The position numbers were made by a program, and so were the translations under genes. From Haloglomus irregulare (lineage in GTDB: Archaea > Halobacteriota > Halobacteria > Halobacteriales > Haloarculaceae), in the NCBI RefSeq assembly GCF_007421925.1, contig NZ_QMDX01000003.1:262073-326072 (forward strand): a DNA stretch of 64,000 nucleotides, given 5' to 3'. Each line of letters opens with the position of its first letter. Within the stretch, counting starts at the first letter, position 1. Below, piece after piece: positions 1 to 9,096 of this stretch. A model generated the notes under the pieces. The model saw only the letters and a list, made by a program, of their open reading frames with translations. It searched no databases and was not told the DNA's origin.

Positions 1-553
1 CCTCCAGCGCGTCCTCGTCGCCGGCGTCGCCCTCGATCTCGCGCTGCTCCAGGGCGGCCTCGATGGTCTCGTCGGGGAGCCCGCGGACCATCTCGTCGAT
101 GCGCTCCGGGCGGAACGTGTCCTCGCTGTCGATGAAGATGGCCCGGCCCTCCAGCCCACCGTGTTCCCGGGGGAGCTGGACGTTGACCGAGAGCTGGTGG
201 GTGACCTGGCTCTTGCCGGCGCCGAACTCGCCGTACACCTCCGTGATGGACTGGGTCTCGACGCCGCCGCCCATCAGCTCGTCCACCTCGTCGATGATGA
301 ACTCCAGCTTCCCGATCTCCTCGCGCCGGCTCAGTACGTCCGCGCCGGTCTCGAAGCCGCCGATGTCGGCGGCGTCACGGGCGGCGTTGATGATGTCCGA
401 GGCGCTGGACTCGCCCACGTCGGCTTGGTTCGACAGCTCGGCCGGGCTCGCGACGGCGATGCTCTGGAACGACTCGTAGCCGTTCTCGCGGAGCTTCTCG
501 GCCGTCGCTGGTCCGACACCGGGCAGGTTCTCCAGGTCAGCAGTGGTCGACAT
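1..553 (-). CDS. radA: DNA repair and recombination protein RadA (5' part, cut by window edge)
   Basis: Archaeal RadA forms ATP-dependent filaments on single-stranded DNA and carries out strand exchange. The first 184 residues are visible; the family is about 340 long. An N-terminal helix-hairpin-helix region ([12 protein letters not shown], residues 10-21) is followed by the ATPase core with Walker [10 protein letters not shown] near residues 108-116. The ATG is at 551-553 on the minus strand, 22-31 bases from a clear TATA box, so the transcript should be nearly leaderless. The rest of the gene lies outside the window. Confidence 0.97.
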   Translation of the reverse strand, partial: MSTTADLENLPGVGPATAEKLRENGYESFQSIAVASPAELSNQADVGESSASDIINAARDAADIGGFETGADVLSRREEIGKLEFIIDEVDELMGGGVETQSITEVYGEFGAGKSQVTHQLSVNVQLPREHGGLEGRAIFIDSEDTFRPERIDEMVRGLPDETIEAALEQREIEGDAGDEDALE

Positions 554-574
554 ATCCAACGGTTCGTCCGCCCA

Positions 575-612
575 TCATATAAAGTCTCGTCAACAGGTGG
601 GTGGAAGTGAAA
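575..612 (-). promoter_or_regulatory. radA promoter with upstream CACTTCC element
   Basis: On the minus strand a TATA box (CTTTATATGA, 575-584) lies about 26 bases before the radA ATG. A TTTCACTTCCACC element (600-612) lies 15 bases further upstream. The same pairing is found before hef and mutS. Confidence 0.8.
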
Positions 613-1007
613 TCGCAGGACAGCGACCTCGTCGATCCGGTCGGCTGGCGAAGGTTGAGGTGATATGTGGCCCGTTCGCGCGGTCGATCGCCGTCGGACG
701 GCAACTCCGCCGACGACGGGACTGCCACCGAGGCCCTCGCGGTCCCGGCCGAGACCGGTTCCTCGGTGTGGCGGACCGAGCGGTCGGGCTCCTGCAGCCC
801 CGTATCGTGGTGCATATATCATCTAACGAACGACTTGAGAGAACAAGGCCGAGATTACGGATTTCAGTCCGGATTTGAAATACAGTTGCGAATACAGCCG
901 TGTCGAACCGGGGATGCGGGGAATACACGCTCCGGTGTCCCTCGGCCCCGCGACCGGGTCCCGACACGTTCATGCCCCGGCCAGCGCACAGCCGGTAGTA
1001 GAGCACA
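613..1007. other. Non-coding stretch, nothing recognised
   Basis: Between the radA promoter and the next gene there is no frame that reads like a haloarchaeal protein. The part at about 800-910 is AT-richer than its surroundings and contains a TATATATC-like run. It could be a decayed gene or a regulatory spacer; I cannot tell. Confidence 0.4.
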
Positions 1008-1595
1008 GTGGCGCGCTTCGCGTACCCGTGTCCGGACTGTCGGACGACGAGTAACCTCCACGACGCCGATTGCGAGCACGACGGCACCACCCGCGCGGTC
1101 GTCGAGCGCGCGTACATGGACGTGCTGTCGGCGCTCTCCCGGCGGCCGGTCGAGCGCGAGGACCTGCCCGACGCGGTCCCGGGCGAGTGGAGCGGCCTCC
1201 ACGCCGACGCGCTGGGCCGGCTGGTCGCCGAGCGCCGCGTCGTTGACGACGACGGTCCCCTCCGGCTGCTCACGGCCGCGGAGTACACGGAGCTCGTCCG
1301 GGAGCCGACCCACGAGCCGCTGAAGACCATCTACGAGGCGGGGAGCGTCCCGGGGGCCCACGACCACAGCGTCTTCGCGCTGGTCGCCTACTACGAGATG
1401 GTCGGGCTCTCGTGGGGGGAGACTCGCGAGCAGGTGGTGGGCTGGCTCCGCGAGTCCGGGTCGTGGGCCCGCGGCGGCTGGGAGGAGTCCTCGCCGGAGG
1501 AGGTCGTCGACGACAAGCAGCACGTCTACGAGCGGGGGTACGGCTGGAAGCAGGCCGCCGAGGAGGCAAAGGCCGTCATCGACCGCCGGGGGTGA
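1008..1595 (+). CDS. Conserved haloarchaeal protein with N-terminal zinc-finger-like cysteines
   Basis: A 195-residue acidic protein starting at GTG. Its N-terminus has the spacing CPDC-x10-DCEH (residues 8-24), which looks like a small zinc-binding knuckle. The rest is mostly helical and contains two GW[LK]-rich stretches. I recognise the type as a conserved hypothetical of halophilic archaea but know no function. The C-terminal codons and stop lie inside a 35-bp tandem duplication. It is a single gene divergent from radA, with no obvious operon partner. Confidence 0.75.
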   Translation: MARFAYPCPDCRTTSNLHDADCEHDGTTRAVVERAYMDVLSALSRRPVEREDLPDAVPGEWSGLHADALGRLVAERRVVDDDGPLRLLTAAEYTELVREPTHEPLKTIYEAGSVPGAHDHSVFALVAYYEMVGLSWGETREQVVGWLRESGSWARGGWEESSPEEVVDDKQHVYERGYGWKQAAEEAKAVIDRRG

Positions 1596-1641
1596 CGGTG
1601 GGGCGAGCCGTCATCGACCGCCGGGGGTGACGGCGGGGCGA
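1572..1641. repeat. 35-bp tandem duplication over a stop codon
   Basis: A 35-bp unit beginning GCCGTCATCGACCGCCGG occurs at 1572-1606 and again at 1607-1641, differing at one base. A partial third copy (GCCGTCA) follows. The first copy contains the end and stop codon of the upstream gene. Confidence 0.9.
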
Positions 1642-1645
1642 GCCG

Positions 1646-1858
1646 TCACTCGTCCCCGGCGTCGTCGCGTCGCGACCGGAACACCAGCAACACGCCCAGC
1701 GCCGCGATGGCCGACGCGATGGTCGCGATACCGCCCAGCGCGATGAGCGACGGGGTGCCGGCGTCGCGCAGCCCCCGGAGCAGGGCCCGGCCGGCGACGA
1801 ACGCGAACAAGCCGCCCGACGCCATCAGGAGCCCGCCGACCGTCGTCCGACCGTCCAT
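1646..1858 (-). CDS. Small two-helix membrane protein
   Basis: A 70-residue protein starting MDGRTTVGG. Two hydrophobic stretches, GGLLMASGGLFAFVAG and SLIALGGIATIASAIAALG, are followed by a short RSRRDDAGDE tail, which suggests two membrane helices and a cytoplasmic C-terminus. An in-frame upstream start would add eight residues, but the ATG at 1856-1858 fits the hydrophobic pattern better. No family recognised; it is probably a haloarchaeal conserved small membrane protein. Confidence 0.6.
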   Translation of the reverse strand: MDGRTTVGGLLMASGGLFAFVAGRALLRGLRDAGTPSLIALGGIATIASAIAALGVLLVFRSRRDDAGDE

Positions 1859-2007
1859 GGGGTGCGTCGGGTGCCGGCCCACTTACCCGGTCTGGTCGCG
1901 GGTCGTGGCCGTCCGGCCCGGCACGGTGCCGGCGTACCATTCGGTATCTCCACACGAAACAGAGGGGTGTCGCCGCGGGAGGCCGCTGACGCCGGCAGCG
2001 GGCGGGG

Positions 2008-2042
2008 TTCCACTTCCACCCTGCCCAGCGAACCCTTATCGG
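2008..2042 (+). promoter_or_regulatory. hef promoter with upstream CACTTCC element
   Basis: TTCCACTTCCACC (2008-2020) is followed after 14 bases by a TATA-like CTTATCGG (2035-2042), which is 28 bases before the hef ATG. The arrangement matches that of radA and mutS. Confidence 0.65.
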
Positions 2043-2065
2043 CACGGACGCGGTATAGCGGCGTA

Positions 2066-4537
2066 ATGGCGGCCACGGACGCCGACGGCGGGACCGACTA
2101 CCTCGACGGGCCACTGCTGACGCCGGGGTTCCTCGAGGACCGCTCGTACCAGACCCGGCTGGCCGAGACCGCGGGCCAGGGGCATACGCTGGTCTGTCTG
2201 CCGACCGGGCTCGGGAAGACGACCGTCTCGCTGCTGGTCACCGCGCGGCGCCTCGCCGAGCACGGCGGCAAGGCGCTGATGCTCGCCCCGACCAAGCCGC
2301 TGGTCGAGCAGCACGCCGCGTTCTACCGCGAGGCCCTGGAGGTCCCGGACGACGAGATCGTCGTGTTCACCGGCGAGGTCCGGCCGGACGACCGCGCCGC
2401 CGTCTGGCAGGACGCCCGCGTGGTGATGGCCACCCCGCAGGTCGTCGAGAACGACCTCGTCGGCAACCGCATCGACCTCGCGCCGGTGGTCCACTGCACC
2501 TTCGACGAGTGCCACCGCGCGACCGGCGACTACGCCTACAACTACATCGCCGAGCGCTACCACGCCGACGCCGACCGCCCGCTGGTCACCGGGATGAGCG
2601 CGTCGCCGGGCGGCGATGAGGAGGAGATCCTCGTCGTCTGCCGGAACCTCGGCATCGACGACGTGGAGGTGATGACCGAGGCCGACGCCGACGTGGCCGA
2701 GCACACCTACACGACGGAGGTCGACTGGGAACACCTGGACCTGCCCGACGAGGTACTGGAGATCCGTGACGGGCTGAACGAGGTCATCAGCGAGCGGCTG
2801 GAGCAGCTCAAGCAGCTCGGCGTGACGAACTCGACGGACCCCTCGATGTCACAGAAGCAGCTGAACGCGGTCCGCGCGAAGCTGCAGGAGCTCATCAACA
2901 ACGATCAGTCGGAGGGGTACGAGGGGATGAGCGCCCACGCCGAGATCATGAAGCTCCGGCGCGCGGTCGAGTTGGTCGAGACCCAGAGCGTCGACTCGCT
3001 GCGCCGCTACTTCGAGCGCCAGCGCAACGCCGCCCGATCCTCGGGCGCGTCGAAGGCCGCCCAGCGGTTCGTCTCCGAGCCCCGCGTCAAGTCGGCGATG
3101 CGGAAGGCCGAGGCGTTCGACGACCTCCACCCCAAGTTCCGGAAGACGCGGCTCCTCCTGGCCGAGACGCTCGGTATCCGGGACGGTGAGCGCGTCATCG
3201 TCTTCACCGAGTCCCGCGACACGGCCGAGGCGCTCACGGCGTTCCTGGGCGAGAGCTTCGACGTGCGACGGTTCGTCGGCCAGGGGGATAAGGAGGGCTC
3301 CGACGGGATGACACAGACCGAGCAGAAGGACACGCTCGAGGCCTTCCGGAACGGGGAGTTCGAGGTACTGGTCTCGACCAGTGTCGCCGAGGAGGGGCTG
3401 GACGTTCCGGACGTGGACCTCGTGCTGTTCTACGAGCCCGTTCCGAAGGGCGTCCGCTCCATCCAGCGCAAGGGCCGGACCGGCCGCGCACAGGAGGGCC
3501 GCGTGGTCGTCCTCATCGCCAACGACACCCGCGACGAGGCGTTCTACTGGATCTCCAAGAACGAGGAGCAGAAGATGGAGGAGGAGCTCCGGTCGCTGAA
3601 GGGCGCCGAGGACGACATCGTGGCCGAGTTGGACGACTCCCAGCAGTCGCTCGACGCGTTCGACGACGGTGGCGAGGGCGACGCGGACCCGAACGACGAC
3701 GGGGCGGCTGCCGCTACAGCCGCCGACACGGATACCGACTCGGCTCCCGACAGCCAGCCGGGACTCGGCGACTTCGCCGGGAGCGACGGCGACGACGCGG
3801 AGGCCGATGACGCTCCCGTGGATGCCGACGCCGATGGCGACGAGGGCCTCGTTGCGACCGCTGGCGGCGACCCCGATGCCGAGGCGGTCGAAATCGTCGC
3901 GGACCAGCGCGAACTCGACTCGCACATCGCGCGGGACCTCTCGACGCGCGAGGGCGTGACGACCCGGCTGGAGACGCTCGCGGTCGGCGACTACGTCCTC
4001 TCGGACCGCGTCGCCGTCGAGCGGAAGGCCGTCGAGGACTTCCTCGACACGCTGCTGGGCAACGACCGCTCGATGTTCGACCAGGTCGGCGACGCGGCCC
4101 GGCACTACGCCCGGCCGGTCGTCATCGTCGAGGGCGAGGGACTGTACGAGAAGCGCAACGTCCACCCGAACGCCATCCGGGGGGCGCTCTCCTCGCTGGC
4201 GGTCGACTTCGGCACGAGCGTGCTCCAGACCCGGGACGCCGACGAGACCGCCGATCTGCTGGAGGTCATCGCCCGGCGCGAGCAGGACCGCGACGACCGC
4301 GAGGTCCGGGTCCACGGGGAGAAGTCATCCAAGACGCTGGCCGAGCAGCAGGAGTACGTCGTCTCCTCGGTCGCGGAGGTCGGCCCGGTCACCGCGCGGG
4401 CGCTGCTGGACCACTTCGGCAGCGTCGAGGCCGTGATGACCGCCGACACCGACGCGCTGCAGGCGGTCGACGGCGTCGGCGAGGTGACCGCCACCCAGGT
4501 CCGCGAGGTCGTCGGGGAGCCGTACGACCCGTCCTGA
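2066..4537 (+). CDS. hef: Hef helicase/nuclease (FANCM/XPF family)
   Basis: Archaeal Hef processes stalled or branched DNA replication forks by combining a superfamily 2 helicase with an XPF-type structure-specific nuclease. The 823-residue protein shows Walker A PTGLGKT near residue 46, the helicase box DECH near 147, helicase C-terminal motifs around 430-500 (SVAEEGLDVPD, QRKGRTGR), and an acidic Asp/Ala-rich linker near 550-605. The ERCC4 nuclease core follows, with DQRELDS and ERKAVEDF near 612-655, then tandem helix-hairpin-helix motifs from about 765 to the end. The frame is open further upstream, but the ATG at 2066 lies 28 bases from a TATA-like box and begins the conserved N-terminus. 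Confidence 0.96.
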   Translation: MAATDADGGTDYLDGPLLTPGFLEDRSYQTRLAETAGQGHTLVCLPTGLGKTTVSLLVTARRLAEHGGKALMLAPTKPLVEQHAAFYREALEVPDDEIVVFTGEVRPDDRAAVWQDARVVMATPQVVENDLVGNRIDLAPVVHCTFDECHRATGDYAYNYIAERYHADADRPLVTGMSASPGGDEEEILVVCRNLGIDDVEVMTEADADVAEHTYTTEVDWEHLDLPDEVLEIRDGLNEVISERLEQLKQLGVTNSTDPSMSQKQLNAVRAKLQELINNDQSEGYEGMSAHAEIMKLRRAVELVETQSVDSLRRYFERQRNAARSSGASKAAQRFVSEPRVKSAMRKAEAFDDLHPKFRKTRLLLAETLGIRDGERVIVFTESRDTAEALTAFLGESFDVRRFVGQGDKEGSDGMTQTEQKDTLEAFRNGEFEVLVSTSVAEEGLDVPDVDLVLFYEPVPKGVRSIQRKGRTGRAQEGRVVVLIANDTRDEAFYWISKNEEQKMEEELRSLKGAEDDIVAELDDSQQSLDAFDDGGEGDADPNDDGAAAATAADTDTDSAPDSQPGLGDFAGSDGDDAEADDAPVDADADGDEGLVATAGGDPDAEAVEIVADQRELDSHIARDLSTREGVTTRLETLAVGDYVLSDRVAVERKAVEDFLDTLLGNDRSMFDQVGDAARHYARPVVIVEGEGLYEKRNVHPNAIRGALSSLAVDFGTSVLQTRDADETADLLEVIARREQDRDDREVRVHGEKSSKTLAEQQEYVVSSVAEVGPVTARALLDHFGSVEAVMTADTDALQAVDGVGEVTATQVREVVGEPYDPS

Positions 4538-4606
4538 CCCCCCGCCGGCACCACGGGCGTCACCAACGTCCGACGGTTTACCACGCCCCCCGTGTAATAT
4601 CAGTCC

Positions 4607-5203
4607 ATGAGCACCGACGACGCCGAGTTCGACGCCGACGCCTGGGTCCGCGAACTGGAGGAGCACCGCGAGCAGAAGGACGAGTTCTTCGCCGACCACC
4701 CGCAGTCGCCGCTCCCCGAGGCGGACAAGCCCGACTTCGAGGGGCTGACCTACTACGACCCGGACCCCTCGTTCCGGGTCCCGGCCCGGGTCGAGCCCGT
4801 CGACGGCACGGACACCATCGAGCTGGAGATGACGCAGGGCGAGCCTCGGGAGTACGAGCGCGTCGCCCGGCTCGCCTTCGAACTCGGCGGCGAGGAGCGC
4901 GCGCTGTACGCCTACCGCCAGGCCGAGGCGCAGGGCGGTGACGGTACCGATGCGGGCCCGACGACGCTGTTCGTCCCGTTCCGCGACGGGACGACCGGCG
5001 ACACCACCTACGGCGCCGGCCGGTACATGGAGTTCGAGGTGGCGGGCGATCTCGCCGCGGCCGAGTCGCTCCCGCTCGATTTCAACCTCTCGTACCACCC
5101 GTTCTGCGTCTACAACGAGGCCTTCGCCTGTCCGCTGGCACCGCCGGAGAACACCCTCGAGACCCGGGTGGAGGCGGGCGAGCGGCTGGCGCGGTCGCTC
5201 TGA
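4607..5203 (+). CDS. DUF1684 family protein
   Basis: A 198-residue protein of the DUF1684 type, a family found in bacteria and halophilic archaea with no established reaction. The family core is visible in the C-terminal half: LFVPFRDGTTGDTTYGAGRY (about residues 124-143), LDFNLSYHPFCVYNEAFACPL (about 162-182, read in two blocks) and APPENTL, the last resembling the conserved P-PPxN motif. The N-terminal half carries WVRELEEHREQKDEFFADHP, typical of the family's first helix. A TATA-like GGTTTACC lies about 30 bases before the ATG. Confidence 0.88.
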   Translation: MSTDDAEFDADAWVRELEEHREQKDEFFADHPQSPLPEADKPDFEGLTYYDPDPSFRVPARVEPVDGTDTIELEMTQGEPREYERVARLAFELGGEERALYAYRQAEAQGGDGTDAGPTTLFVPFRDGTTGDTTYGAGRYMEFEVAGDLAAAESLPLDFNLSYHPFCVYNEAFACPLAPPENTLETRVEAGERLARSL

Positions 5204-5214
5204 GGCCCCGCCAG

Positions 5215-5998
5215 TCAGTCGTCGCCCTCCTCGGCGGGCCCGATGCCGGCGGCGGGCGCGTCCTCGGTGGCCGATGCCCGGCGCCGTTCCAGCGCGTAGT
5301 ACGCGACGACGCCCAGCACGATCCAGCCGGCGCTCAGCGCCAGCGCCAGCCGGTCCGTCCGGAACAGGTACTCGATGAGGACGCCCGTGAGCAGGAGGTT
5401 CAGGAGGATGGCCAGCACCGGCGGCACCGGGTAGTACGGCACCTCGTAGGGCCGGCTCATGTCCGGGCGCTCCCGGCGGAGCTTGATCAGCGCGCCGTTG
5501 ACGACGATGAACGACAGCAGGAAGAAGAGGCTGGACATGTTCCCCGCGCTCTGCGTCGGCAGCGCCACCGAGCCGAGCATCACGACGGCGCTGCCGAGGA
5601 TGGCCAGGAACGGCGTCCCGAAGCGGTGGTGGATGGTGCCGAAGCGGGGAAGTAGCTGCCCCTCACGCCCCATCGAGAACGCAACCCGCGAGGACGCGAT
5701 GACGACGGCGTTCAGCGCCGTCACCGTCGAGAAGATGGCGCCGAAGACGATGATCGCGCCGCCGTTCCGGATGACCGGCAGGCCGGCCGGCATGAACGCG
5801 GTGGCCGCCGTAGCGATGCCGGCCTCGCCGGCCGCCGCGAGCCCGTCGGCCCCGAGGGTCCCGATGGCGACCGTCACGACCAGCATGTAGACGACGGTCG
5901 CGGCGAGGCTCACGAAGATGGCCTTCGGGATGTTCTCGCGGGGGTTCTCGACCATCTCCGTGGCGGTGGTGATGAGGTCGTGCCCCTCGAAGGTGACC
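5215..5998 (-). pseudogene. APC-family amino-acid permease, 5' part missing
   Basis: Only about the last 260 residues of an amino-acid/polyamine-type permease remain. The homologous part begins near TFEGHDLITTATEMVENPRE and runs through at least six hydrophobic helices to the stop. Full-length relatives are usually 430-500 residues, so the first five or six membrane helices and the substrate-binding start of helix 1 are gone. The frame stays open upstream to about 6504 but no longer encodes membrane helices. The break lies near 5990-6000, where unrelated sequence begins. Confidence 0.8.
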
Positions 5999-5999
5999 G

Positions 6000-6610
6000 A
6001 CGGGTACGTATCCACGGCCCCCTCGCCGAACTCCGGTATATCGCCGCCCGAGAGACATCCCCAGAGCGGGCCGACGCCCACATCGAGGCCCTCCGAGATA
6101 CGGGCGTGACCGGGCACAACATCGAGGACCTCCGGGAACATGGGTCGGAGCTGAAGTCCACATACAGCCCATCTGTCGGGGACGCATAGGCCGTCGCCGC
6201 CGCCAGAGACCTCGATAACGACGAGGAGCGGCCCGCGACTCTCCTCGCTGGTCCTGATGACGACTACGACGTATTCGAGGATGATGAGGGCTTCAGTCAC
6301 CTCATCGAACGCTTCCGGGACGAGCCTGCCTGCCACGAGCGTGCGTGAGTCAACGCAGAACGGACCGTGCGGGAAGGATTCGGTCCCTTCCGTACAGTAG
6401 AGTCGCCCGGATATTGCCCATACCGGGTATCGAGGAACGATGATATCAGTCCCGTCAGGCCTTCTGACACCGCCCAATCTCGAATATCCACAGAGTACAT
6501 GCATAGCTATGGGTCGCTCTCTGATGCGATGACAGACCCATCAGAGGGGCCGCGCGCGGGCCGATTGTAGATGATTAGCGCTTTCTGCCACCGAGTTCAC
6601 AGAGCAACCA
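6000..6610. other. Degraded sequence between permease relic and methyltransferase
   Basis: On the plus strand a coding-like frame runs from about 6020 to 6349 with a single in-frame TAG at 6187-6189. It reads ERADAHIEALRDTGV before the stop and EDDEGFSHLIERFRDEPA after it. The composition is typical of haloarchaeal coding sequence, so this is probably the 3' end of a lost gene; I do not recognise the family. From 6350 to 6600 base composition is mixed and nothing is recognisable. Confidence 0.45.
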
Positions 6611-7297
6611 ATGAGCGTGCGCGAGGAGTTCGATACCTGGGCGTCGGACGGGCGAGACAAGGGGATGGAGGAACGCCACTGGCATACCGCCAGGCACGTC
6701 CTCGCGCGGATGCCCGTCGAGCCGGATGATGTCGTGCTCGACCTGGGCACCGGCTCGGGCTACGCACTCCGAGCCCTCCGTGAAGCGAGCAATATCCGAC
6801 GTGGATACGGACTGGATGGCGCCCCGGAGATGCTCCGGAACGCCCGCTCCTACACCGACGACCCGGCAATCGCGTTCATTCGCGGAGATTTCGATGCCCT
6901 CCCGTTCGCTGACGACTCGCTGAATCATGTCTTCTCCATGGAAGCGTTCTACTATGCGGTAGACCCGCTCCAGACTCTCGGTGAGATCCGACGCGTGCTC
7001 CAGCCCGGTGGCACGTTCTACTGTGCAGTGAACTACTACGAGGAGAACGTCCACTCCCACGCCTGGCAGGAGAACATCTCGATCGAGATGACTCGCTGGG
7101 ACCGACGGGAGTACCGCGAGGCGTTCCGGGACGCTGGGCTGTTCGTCGCCGAGCAGGACAACATCCCCGACCGGGAGACGGAGATTCCACCCGCGGCGGC
7201 GTTCCCGACGGAGGGCTTCGAGACTCGCGAAGCGATGGTCGAGCGCTACCGCGAGCTCGGCACGCTGCTGACGGTGGGTGTCGCGCCCGAACAGTAG
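6611..7297 (+). CDS. Class I SAM-dependent methyltransferase
   Basis: A 228-residue Methyltransf_11/25-type enzyme. Motif I, VLDLGTGSGYALR, lies near residues 42-54, the acidic motif II region near YGLDGAPEM (70-78), GDFDALPFADDSLNHVFSME near 92-111, and LQPGGTFYCAVNYY near 131-144. It should transfer a methyl group from S-adenosylmethionine to a small molecule or protein; the substrate is unknown. It is intact, with no operon partner. An inverted fragment of a close paralogue lies just downstream. Confidence 0.85.
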   Translation: MSVREEFDTWASDGRDKGMEERHWHTARHVLARMPVEPDDVVLDLGTGSGYALRALREASNIRRGYGLDGAPEMLRNARSYTDDPAIAFIRGDFDALPFADDSLNHVFSMEAFYYAVDPLQTLGEIRRVLQPGGTFYCAVNYYEENVHSHAWQENISIEMTRWDRREYREAFRDAGLFVAEQDNIPDRETEIPPAAAFPTEGFETREAMVERYRELGTLLTVGVAPEQ

Positions 7298-7318
7298 GAA
7301 CTGTTGTTCCTCAGTCCT

Positions 7319-7471
7319 CCACTCCATGGAGGAACAGTGGTCCAGCGAGTCGTCGTCGAACGGGCGGTCCTCGAACTCCCCCCGGCGGAAGGCGACGCGG
7401 TCGCGCAGGTCGGCGTCGGTATACGAGCGGGCGTTGTGAGCCATCTCCGGGGCGCCGTCGAGCCCGTCGGC
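7319..7471 (-). pseudogene. Fragment of a second methyltransferase
   Basis: Minus-strand translation gives ADGLDGAPEMAHNARSYTD and then DDSLDHCSSMEW. These match GLDGAPEMLRNARSYTD and DDSLNHVFSMEA of the neighbouring intact methyltransferase, but in the opposite orientation. About 50 codons survive, with no start and no conserved C-terminus. This is the relic of a paralogue, or of an inverted partial duplication. Confidence 0.75.
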
Positions 7472-7531
7472 CCGGCCGGCGGTCCATGTGCCCGAGTTGG
7501 ATTTATGCGCCCGGCTGCCGAACGAGAGCGT

Positions 7532-8833
7532 ATGTCACAGCAGATCCAGGAGGAGCTGGAGGTCGACGCGTTCACCCTCGGACTGGTCGGGCCCGAGCAG
7601 GAGTGGGCCGGGACGGTCGCGGACGGCGGAACGGTCCGGACGCACACGCCGCCGGCGTGCTGGGGACCGATGATCACGCCGGAGTTCCGGGGCGGCCACG
7701 AGGTGACCCGACCCATCCGGGTGGAGAACGCCGAGCCGGGCGACGCCCTTGTCGTCCACATCGAGGACGTGGAGGTGACCAGCGCCGCCACCAGCACCGG
7801 GAGCATGGCCGAGCGGGCGGACGCCTTCGGCGACGACCCGTTCGTCGACCACGTCTGCCCGGAGTGTGGCACCGAGTGGCCCGAGAGCGTGGTCGAGGGG
7901 ACCGGCGAGGACGCCGTCCGGTGTGCGGAGTGTGGCGCCAACGCCTCCTCGTTCGGCTTCGAGTACGGCTACACCGTCGCGTTCGACGACGACCGCAGTG
8001 TCGGCGTGACGGTCGGCGAGGAGGGGGCCGGGATGCTGGCCGACGACGCCGACGCGGCGATGGCGCTCCCGGAGCACTCCCGGCAGCACCCCATCCTGCT
8101 GTACGGTCCCGACGAGATGCCGGGCACGCTCGGCCGGCTCCGGCCGTTCATCGGCAACATCGGTACCACCCCGGCCCGCGAGTTCCCCGACTCGCACAAC
8201 GCCGGCGACTTCGGCCAGTTCCTGATCGGCGCCGACCACGACTGGGGCCTGCCCGACGAGGCGGCGCTCGAGGCTCGGACGGACGGCCACATGGACTCCA
8301 ACGAGGTCCGGCCCGGCGCGACGCTCGTCTGCCCGGTCCGGGTCGAGGGGGCGGGCCTCTACGTCGGCGACCTCCACGCCAACCAGGGCGACGGGGAGCT
8401 CTCGCTGCACACGACCGATGTGAGCGGCCGGACGGAGCTCCGGGTGGAGGTGATCAAGGACTGCGAGCTGGGCGGCCCGCTGCTGCTCCCGAACGAGTCG
8501 GACCTCCCTCACATCGCGAAGCCGTACACCGACGCGGAGCGGGCGGCCGGCGGGGAGGTGGCCGAGCGGTACGGCGTCGACGACCTCCACGACGCCGCGC
8601 CGATCCAGGTCATCGGCTCCGGGGCGACGGTCAACGAGGCGACGGAGACCGCCTTCGAGCGGGCGGGCACCCTGCTCGACATGACCGAGGGGGAGGTCCG
8701 GAGCCGCTGCACCTTCACCGGCGGCGTCGAGATCGCCCGGCTGCCGGGCGTGGTCCAGCTGTCGATGCTCGCCCCGCTGGACCGGCTGGAGGCGGCCGGC
8801 CTCGCCGACGTCGTCCGCGAGCAGTACGCCTAA
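7532..8833 (+). CDS. Acetamidase/formamidase family protein
   Basis: A 433-residue enzyme of the FmdA/AmdA family, which hydrolyses short amides to acid and ammonia. Family signatures include the N-terminal GGTVRTHTPPACWGPMITPE region, GDALVVHIEDVE, FIGNIGTTP, HNAGDFG and VGDLHANQGDGE. An insertion near residues 110-140 carries two CxxC pairs (CPEC, CAEC) that could bind zinc; the simplest family members lack it. The ATG at 7532 is about 28 bases from a TTTATGC box, so leaderless initiation is likely. The stop overlaps the end of the convergent SAMP-like gene by a few bases. Confidence 0.9.
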   Translation: MSQQIQEELEVDAFTLGLVGPEQEWAGTVADGGTVRTHTPPACWGPMITPEFRGGHEVTRPIRVENAEPGDALVVHIEDVEVTSAATSTGSMAERADAFGDDPFVDHVCPECGTEWPESVVEGTGEDAVRCAECGANASSFGFEYGYTVAFDDDRSVGVTVGEEGAGMLADDADAAMALPEHSRQHPILLYGPDEMPGTLGRLRPFIGNIGTTPAREFPDSHNAGDFGQFLIGADHDWGLPDEAALEARTDGHMDSNEVRPGATLVCPVRVEGAGLYVGDLHANQGDGELSLHTTDVSGRTELRVEVIKDCELGGPLLLPNESDLPHIAKPYTDAERAAGGEVAERYGVDDLHDAAPIQVIGSGATVNEATETAFERAGTLLDMTEGEVRSRCTFTGGVEIARLPGVVQLSMLAPLDRLEAAGLADVVREQYA

Positions 8834-9096
8834 CCGCCCCGCATCGCGGGGAACACGGCGACCGCGCCCCCGGGCGGACACGGGTCGTCGAGGTCGACGG
8901 TCTCGCCGTCGACGGTGACGCGGACGCTCGGCCGGAGCGCCCCGTCGTCGTCGAGCAGGTGTGACTCCGTGCGGGGGTACTCGGCCCGGAGCTCACGCAC
9001 TACCGCCCGGACCGTCCCCCCATCGGGGGAGAGTGTCATCTGCTTCTCCCCGGTGGCCGACCGCAGCGGCCCGTAGACGGTCACCTCGACGCCCAT
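8830..9096 (-). CDS. Ubiquitin-like small modifier / MoaD-type sulfur carrier
   Basis: An 88-residue beta-grasp protein ending in the diglycine motif FPAMRGG, as needed for adenylation by an E1-like enzyme. Haloarchaeal SAMP proteins can both modify proteins and deliver sulfur for molybdopterin or tRNA thiolation; which role applies here cannot be read from the sequence. The start is supported by a TATA-like CTATACGCC about 25 bases upstream. The 3' end overlaps that of the convergent amidase by four bases. Confidence 0.88.
   Translation of the reverse strand: MGVEVTVYGPLRSATGEKQMTLSPDGGTVRAVVRELRAEYPRTESHLLDDDGALRPSVRVTVDGETVDLDDPCPPGGAVAVFPAMRGG

Noticed and set aside
667..1330. Frames on both strands between radA and the gene at 1008
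   Set aside because: They overlap the radA promoter region or the start of the 1008 gene and show no family similarity.
2849..4315. A 488-codon minus-strand frame inside hef
   Set aside because: Mirror frame of hef with no recognisable domain.
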